Shown piece by piece: positions 1 to 7,832 of a stretch of 55,221 nt of DNA. The notes below the pieces were generated by a model that made no database searches, was not told where the DNA came from, and saw nothing but the letters and a program-made list of their open reading frames with translations. The DNA is taken from contig CALKGK010000008.1 of NCBI GenBank assembly GCA_938085105.1, positions 1-55,221 on the forward strand. Reading direction: 5' to 3'. The DNA comes from an uncultured Flavobacteriales bacterium. Lineage in GTDB: Bacteria > Bacteroidota > Bacteroidia > Flavobacteriales_D > Sanyastnellaceae. Every line of letters starts with the position of its first letter. The first letter of the stretch is position 1. The position numbers and the translations under genes are program-made.

Positions 1-356
1 ACCGTTGGCTCAACATGCGATCCAAATTGGTTCCCTTGGTGAACATTTCTTCCAAAGTGGTGCAATGGGTACTTCTTGGAGGGATTCTTTTGATCAATAC
101 CTTTCCGCAATTGCTGTTCATTGGTATTCTCCTTTTTAGCATCACTACCCTGTTCACTTTTGTAACTTTACCCGTGGAGTATGACGCCAGCAAGCGAGCA
201 TTGGCATGGATCGAGCGAAAAGGCATTGTGAATCAAACGGAACATGCCGCGAGTAAAGATGCCTTGAAATGGGCTGCACGTACCTATTTGGTAGCGGCTT
301 TGGGCTCTTTAGCAACCTTGATTTACTATATTATGCGATATTCCAACAGACGATAA
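1..356 (+). CDS. Zinc metallopeptidase (YugP-like), C-terminal part
   Basis: The reading frame is open from base 3, so the gene begins left of the window and only about 117 C-terminal residues are present. Two hydrophobic segments (around bases 75-170 and 280-340) flank a stretch with the sequence LPVEYDASKRALAWI. That motif is characteristic of the C-terminal part of membrane-bound YugP-type neutral zinc metallopeptidases, where the HExxH site lies further upstream and so outside this window. The protein would sit in the inner membrane; its substrate is unknown. The following small lipoprotein gene starts 17 bp after the stop codon, so the two are probably co-transcribed. The family assignment rests on the C-terminal motif only. 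Confidence 0.7.
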   Translation, partial: RWLNMRSKLVPLVNISSKVVQWVLLGGILLINTFPQLLFIGILLFSITTLFTFVTLPVEYDASKRALAWIERKGIVNQTEHAASKDALKWAARTYLVAALGSLATLIYYIMRYSNRR

Positions 357-373
357 ACCCAAAACCAAGTAAA

Positions 374-580
374 ATGAAACAAACCCTATTTGCTTTCGCC
401 CTCCTTGCCGGATTGGCTTCTTGTGGCGATACCAGCACAGATCAAGCTCAAGAGATGAGCAATGAAACTCAGGAGCAAGCTGCACCAGCTGTTCAAGAGG
501 AGATCAACCAAATTGATAACTCCGTAAAAGAGATGGAAGAGGCTTCAAGCCAATTGGACAATGCTCTAGAAGGACTATAA
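374..580 (+). CDS. Small lipoprotein, 68 aa
   Basis: The start chosen is the ATG at 374, which gives MKQTLFAFALLAGLASCGD: a short positively charged start, a hydrophobic core and the lipobox LASC. An earlier in-frame start at 269 would overlap the previous gene and hide this signal. The mature part of about 50 residues is acidic and rich in Glu and Gln and ends with a short amphipathic helix (VKEMEEASSQLDNALEGL). I recognise no family. It lies 11 bp before the coiled-coil protein and shares its helical, charged character, so the two may act together in the envelope; that is inference. Confidence 0.75.
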   Translation: MKQTLFAFALLAGLASCGDTSTDQAQEMSNETQEQAAPAVQEEINQIDNSVKEMEEASSQLDNALEGL

Positions 581-591
581 AACGAAAGAAA

Positions 592-1221
592 ATGAAAAGA
601 ATACTACTAACAGCAGCCCTTTTTGTGTGCATCACTGCGGTGCAGGCGCAAGTGCAGGGGAAACTAGACAAAGCTAAAGCCAACACCGAAGAAGGTCTTC
701 AAAAAGCAGAAGATACCAAAGAAAAGGTAGAAACCGGACTGAAGAAAGCGGATGAGAAGATGAAAGAGGGGGAGGCCGAAATCAAAGAGGTTTCTGAAAA
801 AATTGAGGCGCAAAAAGAAAAGCTCGACCCTAACGGAGACAAAGAAGCCAAAATGCGTGAGATGATTCGCAAAGAGTCGGCCAGTGAAGACATTGCCAAA
901 AACATGGGCAAGAGCAAGGATGAGGTCATAGAAATGCAAAACATGAGCGAAGAGGAGCTGAAGAAAAAGAGTCCGGAAGAATTGGTGGAGATCAAAAAAG
1001 TGAAAGCCCAAACAGAGATTGCCGAAGAAAATGAGAAGGTGGCTGGAGCAAAGATGAAAATCAAAGCGGCTCAAGACAAACTGAAGGCAGACCTCGAGTC
1101 AGGGAAAATCAGCAAAGAAGAGGCTGCTGCCAAGAAGGAGCAAATTGAAAAGGCGGTTGAAGCGGTAAAGGCCCTCAACGATAAAATTCGCCAAACTTCA
1201 GCGCTGGTAAAGAAGAAATAA
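592..1221 (+). CDS. Secreted coiled-coil protein, 209 aa
   Basis: A cleavable signal peptide (MKRILLTAALFVCITAVQAQ) is followed by about 185 residues that are almost entirely Lys, Glu, Ala, Gln and Met in heptad-like order, so the mature protein should be a long periplasmic coiled coil. There are no cysteines after the signal peptide and no recognisable catalytic motif. Such composition is seen in structural or scaffolding envelope proteins, but similarity searches with it are unreliable because of low complexity. It sits in a tight run of small genes (gaps of 11 and 31 bp), which suggests one operon with the lipoprotein before it and the DUF937-like protein after it. Confidence 0.75.
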   Translation: MKRILLTAALFVCITAVQAQVQGKLDKAKANTEEGLQKAEDTKEKVETGLKKADEKMKEGEAEIKEVSEKIEAQKEKLDPNGDKEAKMREMIRKESASEDIAKNMGKSKDEVIEMQNMSEEELKKKSPEELVEIKKVKAQTEIAEENEKVAGAKMKIKAAQDKLKADLESGKISKEEAAAKKEQIEKAVEAVKALNDKIRQTSALVKKK

Positions 1222-1252
1222 GCATTCCTTAAACGACTTAAAAACGAAAAAC

Positions 1253-1735
1253 ATGTTAGATCAACTACTGAACGCGGCGAAAAGCCAAATTGGAGATGTG
1301 CTCTCTAAAAACGATGTTTCTTTAGACAAGGCAGATGATATTGCGAGCCTTTCTGGGGAAGCGGTGAAAGAAGAAGTACTTTCTCAAGCAACTTCTGGAA
1401 ATTTGGACGGTATCATGAACCTTTTCTCTGGAAAAGCAAGTGCAGATCAATCCAATCCCATTGTTGCTGGAATTACTTCTACGCTAACCGATAAAGTGGT
1501 CTCTGGCCTCGGTTTGGAGAGTGGAACTGCCAAAAGCATCGCCACAACGGTGATTCCAATGGTGGTGAATATGATCAGCTCGAAATTCCAGTCTGGAGAT
1601 GCACCAAACACCCAAGAAGGATTGATGGACAGTCTTGGAATGGATAGCGGGAGCATCATGGATCAAGCCAAAGGCATGCTTGGTGATAAGGCCAAAGATA
1701 TGCTTGGTGGCGGACTCGGAAAATTATTTGGATAA
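1253..1735 (+). CDS. DUF937-like protein, 160 aa
   Basis: The protein has no signal peptide. It is rich in Gly, Ser, Ala and Met and contains a central Gly/Ser/Leu-rich helix region followed by VIPMVVNMISSKF, which resembles the repeats of DUF937/YidB-like bacterial proteins. The end (residues 130-160) is a low-complexity tail built from MLGDKAKDMLGGG. The function of this family is not established. Its ATG is 31 bp after the coiled-coil gene and its stop is 20 bp before the next small gene, consistent with one transcript. The family call is based on composition and one motif, so it is moderate at best. Confidence 0.6.
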   Translation: MLDQLLNAAKSQIGDVLSKNDVSLDKADDIASLSGEAVKEEVLSQATSGNLDGIMNLFSGKASADQSNPIVAGITSTLTDKVVSGLGLESGTAKSIATTVIPMVVNMISSKFQSGDAPNTQEGLMDSLGMDSGSIMDQAKGMLGDKAKDMLGGGLGKLFG

Positions 1736-1755
1736 CTTAAAACAAAATAAATATC

Positions 1756-2016
1756 ATGGGATATTACAAAACAATTGACGGAAAGAAATACGATGGTGAA
1801 CTCATCGAATTGGCAGAAAAACTTACCTCAGGAGGTGGAGATGGTCGAATCTCAAAAGAAGATGCATCTCAACTTTTAGAGGCGGTGAAAGATGGCGCAA
1901 GCTATACCGATATCGAAAAAGACACCATGTCTTACATTCGTGAAAACTTCAAGTGGACGGATGCTGCAGATGATTGGTTCAGATCTGAAATTAGAAAATG
2001 GGCAGCTACTAAGTAA
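1756..2016 (+). CDS. Small EF-loop-like protein, 86 aa
   Basis: An intact 86-residue soluble protein with no signal peptide. Residues 28-42 (GGDGRISKEDASQLL) look like a calcium-binding loop followed by a helix, as in one half of an EF hand. The C-terminal part is rich in Trp and acidic residues (FKWTDAADDWFRSEIRKWA). From memory, small proteins of this layout occur in diverse bacteria and some eukaryotes, but I know of no assigned function. It is the last gene before the terminator at 2036-2069, so it closes the operon. Confidence 0.7.
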   Translation: MGYYKTIDGKKYDGELIELAEKLTSGGGDGRISKEDASQLLEAVKDGASYTDIEKDTMSYIRENFKWTDAADDWFRSEIRKWAATK

Positions 2017-2035
2017 GTACCCATTCAAAGCAATA

Positions 2036-2069
2036 AAAAGCCCCATTCCCTTCTCGGTTTGGGGCTTTT
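2036..2069. terminator. Bidirectional intrinsic terminator
   Basis: A perfect 10-bp inverted repeat (AAAAGCCCCA at 2036-2045 and TGGGGCTTTT at 2060-2069) encloses a 14-nt loop. The arms begin and end in A and T runs, so it can end transcripts on both strands. It separates the plus-strand small-gene operon from the convergent minus-strand gene ending at 2104. Confidence 0.9.
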
Positions 2070-2103
2070 GTATGTTCGTTTTGATCTTCGTTTTTGCGAT
2101 GCT

Positions 2104-3054
2104 TTAGTTCGATTCCCTCAAGCGAAAAAACACGGGGAGGTGATCGGAGTACCCGCCTTTGTAAGATGTTCCAACGTACGTTCTGTTGGGCTTTGTTGTG
2201 CCGCGGGAACGAAAGAGCAGGGCTTCATTTTGTTCCAAATACATCTTCTTTACCTTCCATCTTTTGGCCTCACCTTTAAAGAGGTTTTGAGTAATCATGA
2301 TTTGATCAAAAAGGTACCAATCGCCTTCGTGCTCAATGCTCCCCTTACCGTGATGCTCATACCGCCAAGAGAGATTGATGAGCTCATCGGCTTCCTGAGG
2401 TGTTTCCACAGCGCGTAAATACTTCACAATGCTCATATCACCGGGCTCGTCGTTAAAATCCCCCATGATGATATTCGCGTCCCCGGGCTGGGTGAAATGA
2501 TCAATCGCATGCCGAAGCATCTTGCCTGCTGCAATGCGTTTGTGTGCTGTTTCTTCTTTGCCTTTTCTTCTGCTCGACCAGTGGTTGACGAAGAAATGGA
2601 ACTTTTGCTTGCCCAGAAAGCCACTCACTTGAAGAATCTTTCGAGCGTTGATAGGAACATCTGAAAAGAGGTTGATATCGTGCCACAAAGCATCTGTGTG
2701 AGAAAAAAGATCTGTGCGATAAACAAAAGCAATGTCAATCCCTCGCGTGTCCACGCTTTCCTGATGAACAATGGAGTAGGAGTGCTCTTTGAATCCTTCT
2801 TCTAGCAATAAATCTTCGATGACTCTTCGGTTCTCAACTTCTGCAAAAGCCATGAATGCAGGCGCCTCACCACGATCAATTCCCATAATGGCTTTTGCAA
2901 TTTGCTCCAGCTTATATTGGTATCGCTTTTCGTCCCATTGCATGATTCCTTCAGGGGTGAAGGCTTCATCGCTCGTTTTTGGGTCGTCGATGGTATCAAA
3001 CAGATTTTCCACATTGTAGAATACGCCCACGAGCTCTCTCCTGAGCTTACTCAT
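2104..3054 (-). CDS. Endonuclease/exonuclease/phosphatase family protein
   Basis: 316 residues covering a full EEP (DNase I-like) fold with no signal peptide. The active-site landmarks are in order: FYNVENLFDT near the N-terminus, FAEVEN (metal-binding Glu), NHWSSRRKG (catalytic His), GDFNDEP (the Asp/Asn pair) and SDHLPVFF (the terminal Asp/His pair). Members hydrolyse phosphodiester or phosphomonoester bonds in DNA, lipids or other substrates, and the sequence does not tell which. Its ATG overlaps the stop codon of the upstream HerA-like ATPase gene by 4 bp (ATGA), so the two are translationally coupled. A nucleic-acid role together with the ATPase is possible but is inference. Confidence 0.85.
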   Translation of the reverse strand: MSKLRRELVGVFYNVENLFDTIDDPKTSDEAFTPEGIMQWDEKRYQYKLEQIAKAIMGIDRGEAPAFMAFAEVENRRVIEDLLLEEGFKEHSYSIVHQESVDTRGIDIAFVYRTDLFSHTDALWHDINLFSDVPINARKILQVSGFLGKQKFHFFVNHWSSRRKGKEETAHKRIAAGKMLRHAIDHFTQPGDANIIMGDFNDEPGDMSIVKYLRAVETPQEADELINLSWRYEHHGKGSIEHEGDWYLFDQIMITQNLFKGEAKRWKVKKMYLEQNEALLFRSRGTTKPNRTYVGTSYKGGYSDHLPVFFRLRESN

Positions 3055-4595
3055 CGTTTCTTCACGCCTAAAGCACCAAGAATTCCTCGGGTCAATTCTC
3101 TAAAAATGGTTCTTCCGATTTGTCGCACCATGGTATTTTTAGAAGCTTTTTCGAAAAGGGAAGGCTCCTCTTTTTTACTGCGAGATGCTTTCTTTACTTC
3201 CTCTTTCTGTTCTTCCATGGCCGCTTTGTGCTCTTCACTTTTGGCCTTTTCCAGTTTCCCTCTCAAGATTTCATAAGCGCTCTCTTTATCAATTTCCTCG
3301 TTGTATTTCTCAGTAAGTTCACTTCCTTTCACGAGTTCATCAATTTCCTTTTTGCTCAGGATGTCCATTCGTGTTTTTGGTGCATTGAGAAGCGTTGCAG
3401 CCAAAGGAGTAGGGATCCCTTTTTCATTAAGCGCACTCACCAAGGCTTCCCCAATTCCAATCTGAGTGAGCATTTCAGCCGTGTCATAATATTCGCTGCT
3501 AGGATAGTTTTCTGCGGTCTTTTTGATGGCCTTTCGGTCTTTCGCTGTGAATGCGCGCAAGGCGTGTTGAACTTTGAGTCCGAGCTGACCAAGCACTGCA
3601 TCAGGAACATCCGTAGGGTTTTGAGTACAGAAAAAGAGTCCAACCCCTTTTGAACGAATGAGCTTCACAATGGCTTCAATTTGATCCATCAATGCGTCAG
3701 ATGCTTCTTTGAACACCAAGTGGGCCTCATCAATGAAGATGCAAAGTTTGGGTTGATCGTCATCTCCTTGTTCGGGAAAGGTGGAATAGATTTCAGCCAA
3801 TAGGCACAACATGAAGGTGGAAAAGAGTTTAGGTCGGTCTTGAATGTCGGTTAATCGAAGAATACTGATCATCCCTTTCCCGTCTTTCTGTCTCAATAGG
3901 TCTTGCGGGTCGAAGGAGCGCTCTCCAAAAAAGGCGTCGGCTCCTTGTTGTTCGATTTGAAGAACTTTTCGGGTGATGGCCCCAATGGAAGCGGGAGAAA
4001 CATAGCCGTAGTTATCCACGATGCTTTGTTTTCCTTCTCCACCAACAAACTTCAGCACTTCGCGAACGTCTTTCAGATCCACCAAGGGCATGCTGTTATC
4101 ATCACAATACTTGAAAACAATGGCCATTACACCTTCTTGTGTTTCATTGAGATCGAGAATTTTGGAAAAGAGAACCGGTCCAAATTCGCTCACCGTAGCC
4201 CGCAGCTTCAATCCTTTTTCATTACTCAAACTGAGCAATTCCACAGGCATTGCTTCGGGAATGTATTCGGATCCAATTTCACCGTGTCTCCAACGGATGT
4301 GATCGTTCGTGCTTCCGGGCTGAGCCAATCCGCTCAAATCTCCTTTTAAATCCATCAACACGGAAGGAATTCCTTTCATGGACAGTTGTTCGGCAATGAC
4401 CTGAAGCGTTTTGGTTTTTCCAGTTCCCGTAGCCCCTGCAATCAATCCATGTCGGTTCAATGTTTTGAGTGGGATTTTTACTTGCGCACCTGGAACAACC
4501 TTGCCGTCAAGCATGGCTCCTCCAAGAATGAAACTGTCTTTTTTGAAGGTATTTCCCTTCTGGATTTCGTCTAGAAATTGTGTGGTCTTACTCAT
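3051..4595 (-). CDS. HerA/YjgR-type ATPase (DUF853)
   Basis: 514 residues. The Walker A motif is GATGTGKTKT at about residues 53-62 and the Walker B is LCIFIDEAHLVF near residue 285. They are followed by the FFCTQNPTDVPDAVLGQLG segment typical of the DUF853/YjgR branch of HerA-FtsK ATPases. The C-terminal 90 residues are charged and helical, including a Lys/Glu-rich linker, as is usual in this family. It is probably a cytoplasmic hexameric ATPase; its physiological role is unknown in YjgR-type members. It is coupled by a 4-bp overlap to the EEP nuclease/phosphatase gene downstream. HerA relatives often pair with nucleases, but the EEP partner here is not the canonical NurA. Confidence 0.9.
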   Translation of the reverse strand: MSKTTQFLDEIQKGNTFKKDSFILGGAMLDGKVVPGAQVKIPLKTLNRHGLIAGATGTGKTKTLQVIAEQLSMKGIPSVLMDLKGDLSGLAQPGSTNDHIRWRHGEIGSEYIPEAMPVELLSLSNEKGLKLRATVSEFGPVLFSKILDLNETQEGVMAIVFKYCDDNSMPLVDLKDVREVLKFVGGEGKQSIVDNYGYVSPASIGAITRKVLQIEQQGADAFFGERSFDPQDLLRQKDGKGMISILRLTDIQDRPKLFSTFMLCLLAEIYSTFPEQGDDDQPKLCIFIDEAHLVFKEASDALMDQIEAIVKLIRSKGVGLFFCTQNPTDVPDAVLGQLGLKVQHALRAFTAKDRKAIKKTAENYPSSEYYDTAEMLTQIGIGEALVSALNEKGIPTPLAATLLNAPKTRMDILSKKEIDELVKGSELTEKYNEEIDKESAYEILRGKLEKAKSEEHKAAMEEQKEEVKKASRSKKEEPSLFEKASKNTMVRQIGRTIFRELTRGILGALGVKKR

Positions 4596-4690
4596 GTTTG
4601 GCTTGTTAGCGCTAATATCTTAATTTCTGAGGAAGGGGAGGAGTACCTCGGCTTGAATAATTCTTTTCTCCCTTTCAATGGAACTTTCTT

Positions 4691-5596
4691 TCAAAAGAAG
4701 AGCGGATAGAATCGGAGGTTTCCGTTTTGGAGAAGAAGGGTTGGGGCAGGTATTTTGATGAAGCCAAAAGTGTTGAGGAATCCGCGAAGTACTCTTCTGT
4801 TGGAGGCGAAGGAGGAGAGGTCGAGATCCAAAGACAAGTAGAATTGCCGCTGTCTTTCAAAAGAGGGAAGCAGGGTGTTGTTGTCAGAAAAAGGTGGATT
4901 GCTCTCTGCCCCAAGCATACCATCCGCTCCGTAGCCAATGGAGACGCAAAGGAAATCGGGCCAAGGATGATCTTCCCGAAGGAAATCAGCAACGCGTATG
5001 CTCGCCCAATAGGTTTGTCCATTGTAATCTTTTAGCCAGCGTTCTGAAGCACTGCTGCCCAGTACTTCTGGTCGGTATTTTGCATAAGGACTTTTCTGAT
5101 AGCTGTACTTGAACTGAATGCGTTGCTCATTCCAAATGGCATCTTGTGCAATGAATGCAGCACTTCCCAGAGCGTTTGCGCCAAGATCAGACCAAGAGAA
5201 GCCCCACTCGCTGGATTTTCCATCCAAAAGCTCCACTCCTCCGAGGTACAAAAAACCAAAGCTTCCTCCTAAAATGCGCGCACTTTGGTCTGAGACACCC
5301 GCCCACCGAAGTGCCGCATGTCCCGCTTTGCCTAATTGATAGCTGGTGGTAAGGTGGCCCACTTTGTCCATTTGCAGCCATTGAGAGGCATCATCAAAAC
5401 TGTGCAGCGGGGTTTGTTCAAAATCGCTATACCACAATTGGTCGAGTGCAATCATGGATCCCAAATATGCGCTACTTGCTCCCGTGGCCAAAATGATTTT
5501 GCGATGGCGAAGATGGTCGCTTTCTACTTGAGAAAAGAGGCTCGTAGCAGCAAAAAGTGCAATAAATGGTAGAAGGCTTGTAGGAATTTTCCTCAA
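4691..5596 (-). CDS. DUF2279 exported protein, 301 aa
   Basis: An N-terminal signal peptide (RKIPTSLLPFIALFAATSLFS) is followed by a region typical of DUF2279: the motif MDKVGHLTTSYQLGKAGH, then two small-residue membrane-like segments around SFGFLYLGGVELLDG and DLGANALGSAAFIAQD. The protein is predicted to lie at the cell envelope; its function is unknown. The only plausible start is a TTG at 5596, because a stop codon lies in frame upstream and no ATG occurs before the signal peptide. A -7 promoter box (TAAATTTG on the minus strand, 5616-5623) sits just upstream. The gene is divergent from the hybrid kinase at 5672. Confidence 0.8.
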   Translation of the reverse strand: MRKIPTSLLPFIALFAATSLFSQVESDHLRHRKIILATGASSAYLGSMIALDQLWYSDFEQTPLHSFDDASQWLQMDKVGHLTTSYQLGKAGHAALRWAGVSDQSARILGGSFGFLYLGGVELLDGKSSEWGFSWSDLGANALGSAAFIAQDAIWNEQRIQFKYSYQKSPYAKYRPEVLGSSASERWLKDYNGQTYWASIRVADFLREDHPWPDFLCVSIGYGADGMLGAESNPPFSDNNTLLPSFERQRQFYLSLDLDLSSFASNRRVLRGFLNTFGFIKIPAPTLLLQNGNLRFYPLFF

Positions 5597-5615
5597 TTTG
5601 CTCGTTTTGGTCTTG

Positions 5616-5623
5616 CAAATTTA
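5616..5623 (-). promoter_or_regulatory. Bacteroidota -7 box (TAAATTTG) for the DUF2279 gene
   Basis: On the minus strand this reads TAAATTTG, an exact match to the Bacteroidota -7 consensus TAnnTTTG. It lies 19 bp before the TTG start at 5596. No clear TTG -33 element is visible at 17-23 bp upstream, so the call rests on the -7 box and its location. Confidence 0.5.
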
Positions 5624-5671
5624 CAACATCTCACTTTCTGACTATCTTCATCCTCCGAATGCAATTATAAG

Positions 5672-7756
5672 ATGTCACAAGCACAACAAGACAAGGACAC
5701 AATTGGCCTTATTTCCGAAAAAGATGGGGGTTTAAAAGGCGTTTTGTTTTACCGAATGATGATTTCTCTTGCCTTAGCAAGCACCGTTTTTATGTCGGTC
5801 TTATTTTGGAATTTATTGGAGGACAACGTGGAATACGTTTACGACCGTGTGCTCATCGCTGGACTCGCTCTCATTACCATGTGCGTCACTTTTCTGGTTC
5901 GTTCAAACAAAGCCATTTATAAGGTTTCCAATGCCATGTTTTATGTCTATTCAGCACACATCATCTTTACGTGCTATCTGAATGAATTCTCCCAATATTA
6001 CCTGTTAGCACTCTTGATTTCGACTCAGGCTGTAGCGGCTGTTTTTAGGGACAAAGAACAAGTGCTCCGATATTGCATCTTCACCATTTTGCTCACGGGT
6101 ATGGCTTTGTTAGGAAGCGATAACGTCAGTTTTTCAGACGGAGTGCTATCCTTTATTGCAATGACCTTGTCTGGCATTCTATCCTATCTTAATACCCGAT
6201 TGAAAGCGAAATACCAAGCATCGATGAAGGTGAGGGAAGAGATCCTTCGAGCAGTGGTTGGAAAAGATGAGACGGCTATCTTACTGACCGATTTCGATGG
6301 CTTCATTCAAGAAGTGAACCCAAGAGCAGAAGAGCTCTTTGGGCAATCCTTTTCAGAGATGAAGGGACAAGACTTTGGTGATTTTCGAATGAACCACTTG
6401 AGCAAGGAGGAAGATCATGAAGGTGTCGTGAAATTGAGGCAAGATCGTTTTTGGAACGACGAATTGCAGCTCAAAAAGGCAGATGGGAGTACCTTTTTTG
6501 CTTTTGTTTCCATTGCCCTCATCCAGAAATACGACAAGGAACAGCTGGTATATCGGGTGCGGGACATGACTCAAGAATACGAGCAAACACGTCAGCTGAT
6601 TTTGGCCAAGGAAGCTGCAGAAGAAGCTGCTGTTGCAAAATCGGAGTTTTTAGCTACGATGAGTCATGAGATTCGAACACCCATGAACGGGGTAATTGGG
6701 ATGACTCAACTTCTCGCGCAAACACCGTTGCAAGGAGATCAAAAGATGTACGTAGAAACCATCGAACGAAGTGGGGAAAACCTACTCGTGATCATCAATG
6801 ATATCTTGGACTTCAGTAAAATTGAGTCGGGAAAAATTCAATTGGAGTCGCACACCTTCTCTGTACAAGATCAAATGAAAGAAGTCATGCTTCTTCTGAA
6901 TCCGAAGGTGAATAAAGATCGCGTACAACTCGTTCAAGAAATGGATCCGTCGCTGCCCGCTCACTTCAAAGGTGATTCTACTCGAGTAAAACAGATCATG
7001 ACCAACTTGATTGGGAATGCCATTAAATTCACATACAAAGGATTTATCAAAGTTTCGTTGAACTTGGCACAATTGAACGGTTCAAAAGCAAAGATTGAAT
7101 TCAAAGTAGAAGATACAGGCATTGGGATTGAACCTTCCAAAATAAATTCCTTGTTCAACAGCTTTTCTCAACTGGACTCTTCAACCACTCGAAAATATGG
7201 TGGAACAGGACTCGGTTTGGCAATTAGTAAGCAACTGGCAAATTTGATGAATGGACAAATTTTAGTTGATTCTGAGAAAGATGTAGGAAGTGTTTTTACT
7301 CTTGAGCTGGAGCTAGAGGTTTGTACAGACGCGGAGGTTTTGAATGGCTTGGAACACAAACCAATAAAAAAGGAAGTACTGGTCGAAGGTATGCGCGTGC
7401 TCCTGGCGGAAGATAATCTGATCAACCAGAAAGTAGCCTCCCTTATTCTACAAAACTTTGGATTTGAAGTAGACATCGCAAACAATGGTTTGGAAGCGGT
7501 AGAAATGTTTGATGCTAGACACTATCCATTGATTTTTATGGATGTTCAAATGCCTGTAATGGATGGAATAAGCGCTACAAAAAGCATTTTGAAACGAAAA
7601 GGCGTTCAAGCTGTGGAGATCATCGCCATGACCGCAAACGCCCAAGTTTCTGATCGCCAATCCTGTTTGGAAGCAGGAATGGTCGATTTCATATCTAAGC
7701 CCATTCAAATCGATCTACTCAAAGAAGCAGTTCGTTCCTTTCTTCAAAGACAGTAG
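5672..7756 (+). CDS. Hybrid sensor histidine kinase (TM-PAS-HisKA-HATPase-REC)
   Basis: 694 residues. About six hydrophobic segments (residues 22-180) form the sensor membrane part. A PAS-like domain follows (190-300: ETAILLTDFDGFIQEVNPRA), then HisKA with the phospho-acceptor in SHEIRTP (His332), an HATPase domain with NAIKF, DTGIGI and GGTGLGLAI boxes, and a C-terminal receiver with acidic pocket AEDN, phospho-acceptor Asp624 in FMDVQMPVMDG and Lys in FISKPI. All residues needed for autophosphorylation and phosphorelay are present. No HPt or DNA-binding partner lies next to it, so it is an orphan. It is followed 76 bp later by a second hybrid kinase in the same direction. Confidence 0.93.
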   Translation: MSQAQQDKDTIGLISEKDGGLKGVLFYRMMISLALASTVFMSVLFWNLLEDNVEYVYDRVLIAGLALITMCVTFLVRSNKAIYKVSNAMFYVYSAHIIFTCYLNEFSQYYLLALLISTQAVAAVFRDKEQVLRYCIFTILLTGMALLGSDNVSFSDGVLSFIAMTLSGILSYLNTRLKAKYQASMKVREEILRAVVGKDETAILLTDFDGFIQEVNPRAEELFGQSFSEMKGQDFGDFRMNHLSKEEDHEGVVKLRQDRFWNDELQLKKADGSTFFAFVSIALIQKYDKEQLVYRVRDMTQEYEQTRQLILAKEAAEEAAVAKSEFLATMSHEIRTPMNGVIGMTQLLAQTPLQGDQKMYVETIERSGENLLVIINDILDFSKIESGKIQLESHTFSVQDQMKEVMLLLNPKVNKDRVQLVQEMDPSLPAHFKGDSTRVKQIMTNLIGNAIKFTYKGFIKVSLNLAQLNGSKAKIEFKVEDTGIGIEPSKINSLFNSFSQLDSSTTRKYGGTGLGLAISKQLANLMNGQILVDSEKDVGSVFTLELELEVCTDAEVLNGLEHKPIKKEVLVEGMRVLLAEDNLINQKVASLILQNFGFEVDIANNGLEAVEMFDARHYPLIFMDVQMPVMDGISATKSILKRKGVQAVEIIAMTANAQVSDRQSCLEAGMVDFISKPIQIDLLKEAVRSFLQRQ

Positions 7757-7832
7757 CTTCGTTTTCCAGACAATGCCACGAACCGTTTTTTTCGGTAACT
7801 TAGCTCGCTAACAGAAACTGTAGAACTTTAAC

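Noticed and set aside
664-1074. Minus-strand frames opposite the coiled-coil gene
   Set aside because: Low-complexity Phe/Leu/Ser/His-rich shadows of a Lys/Glu-rich gene on the other strand.
2059-2418. Plus-strand frame of 119 codons after the terminator
   Set aside because: It starts inside the terminator and lies opposite the well-supported EEP-family gene.
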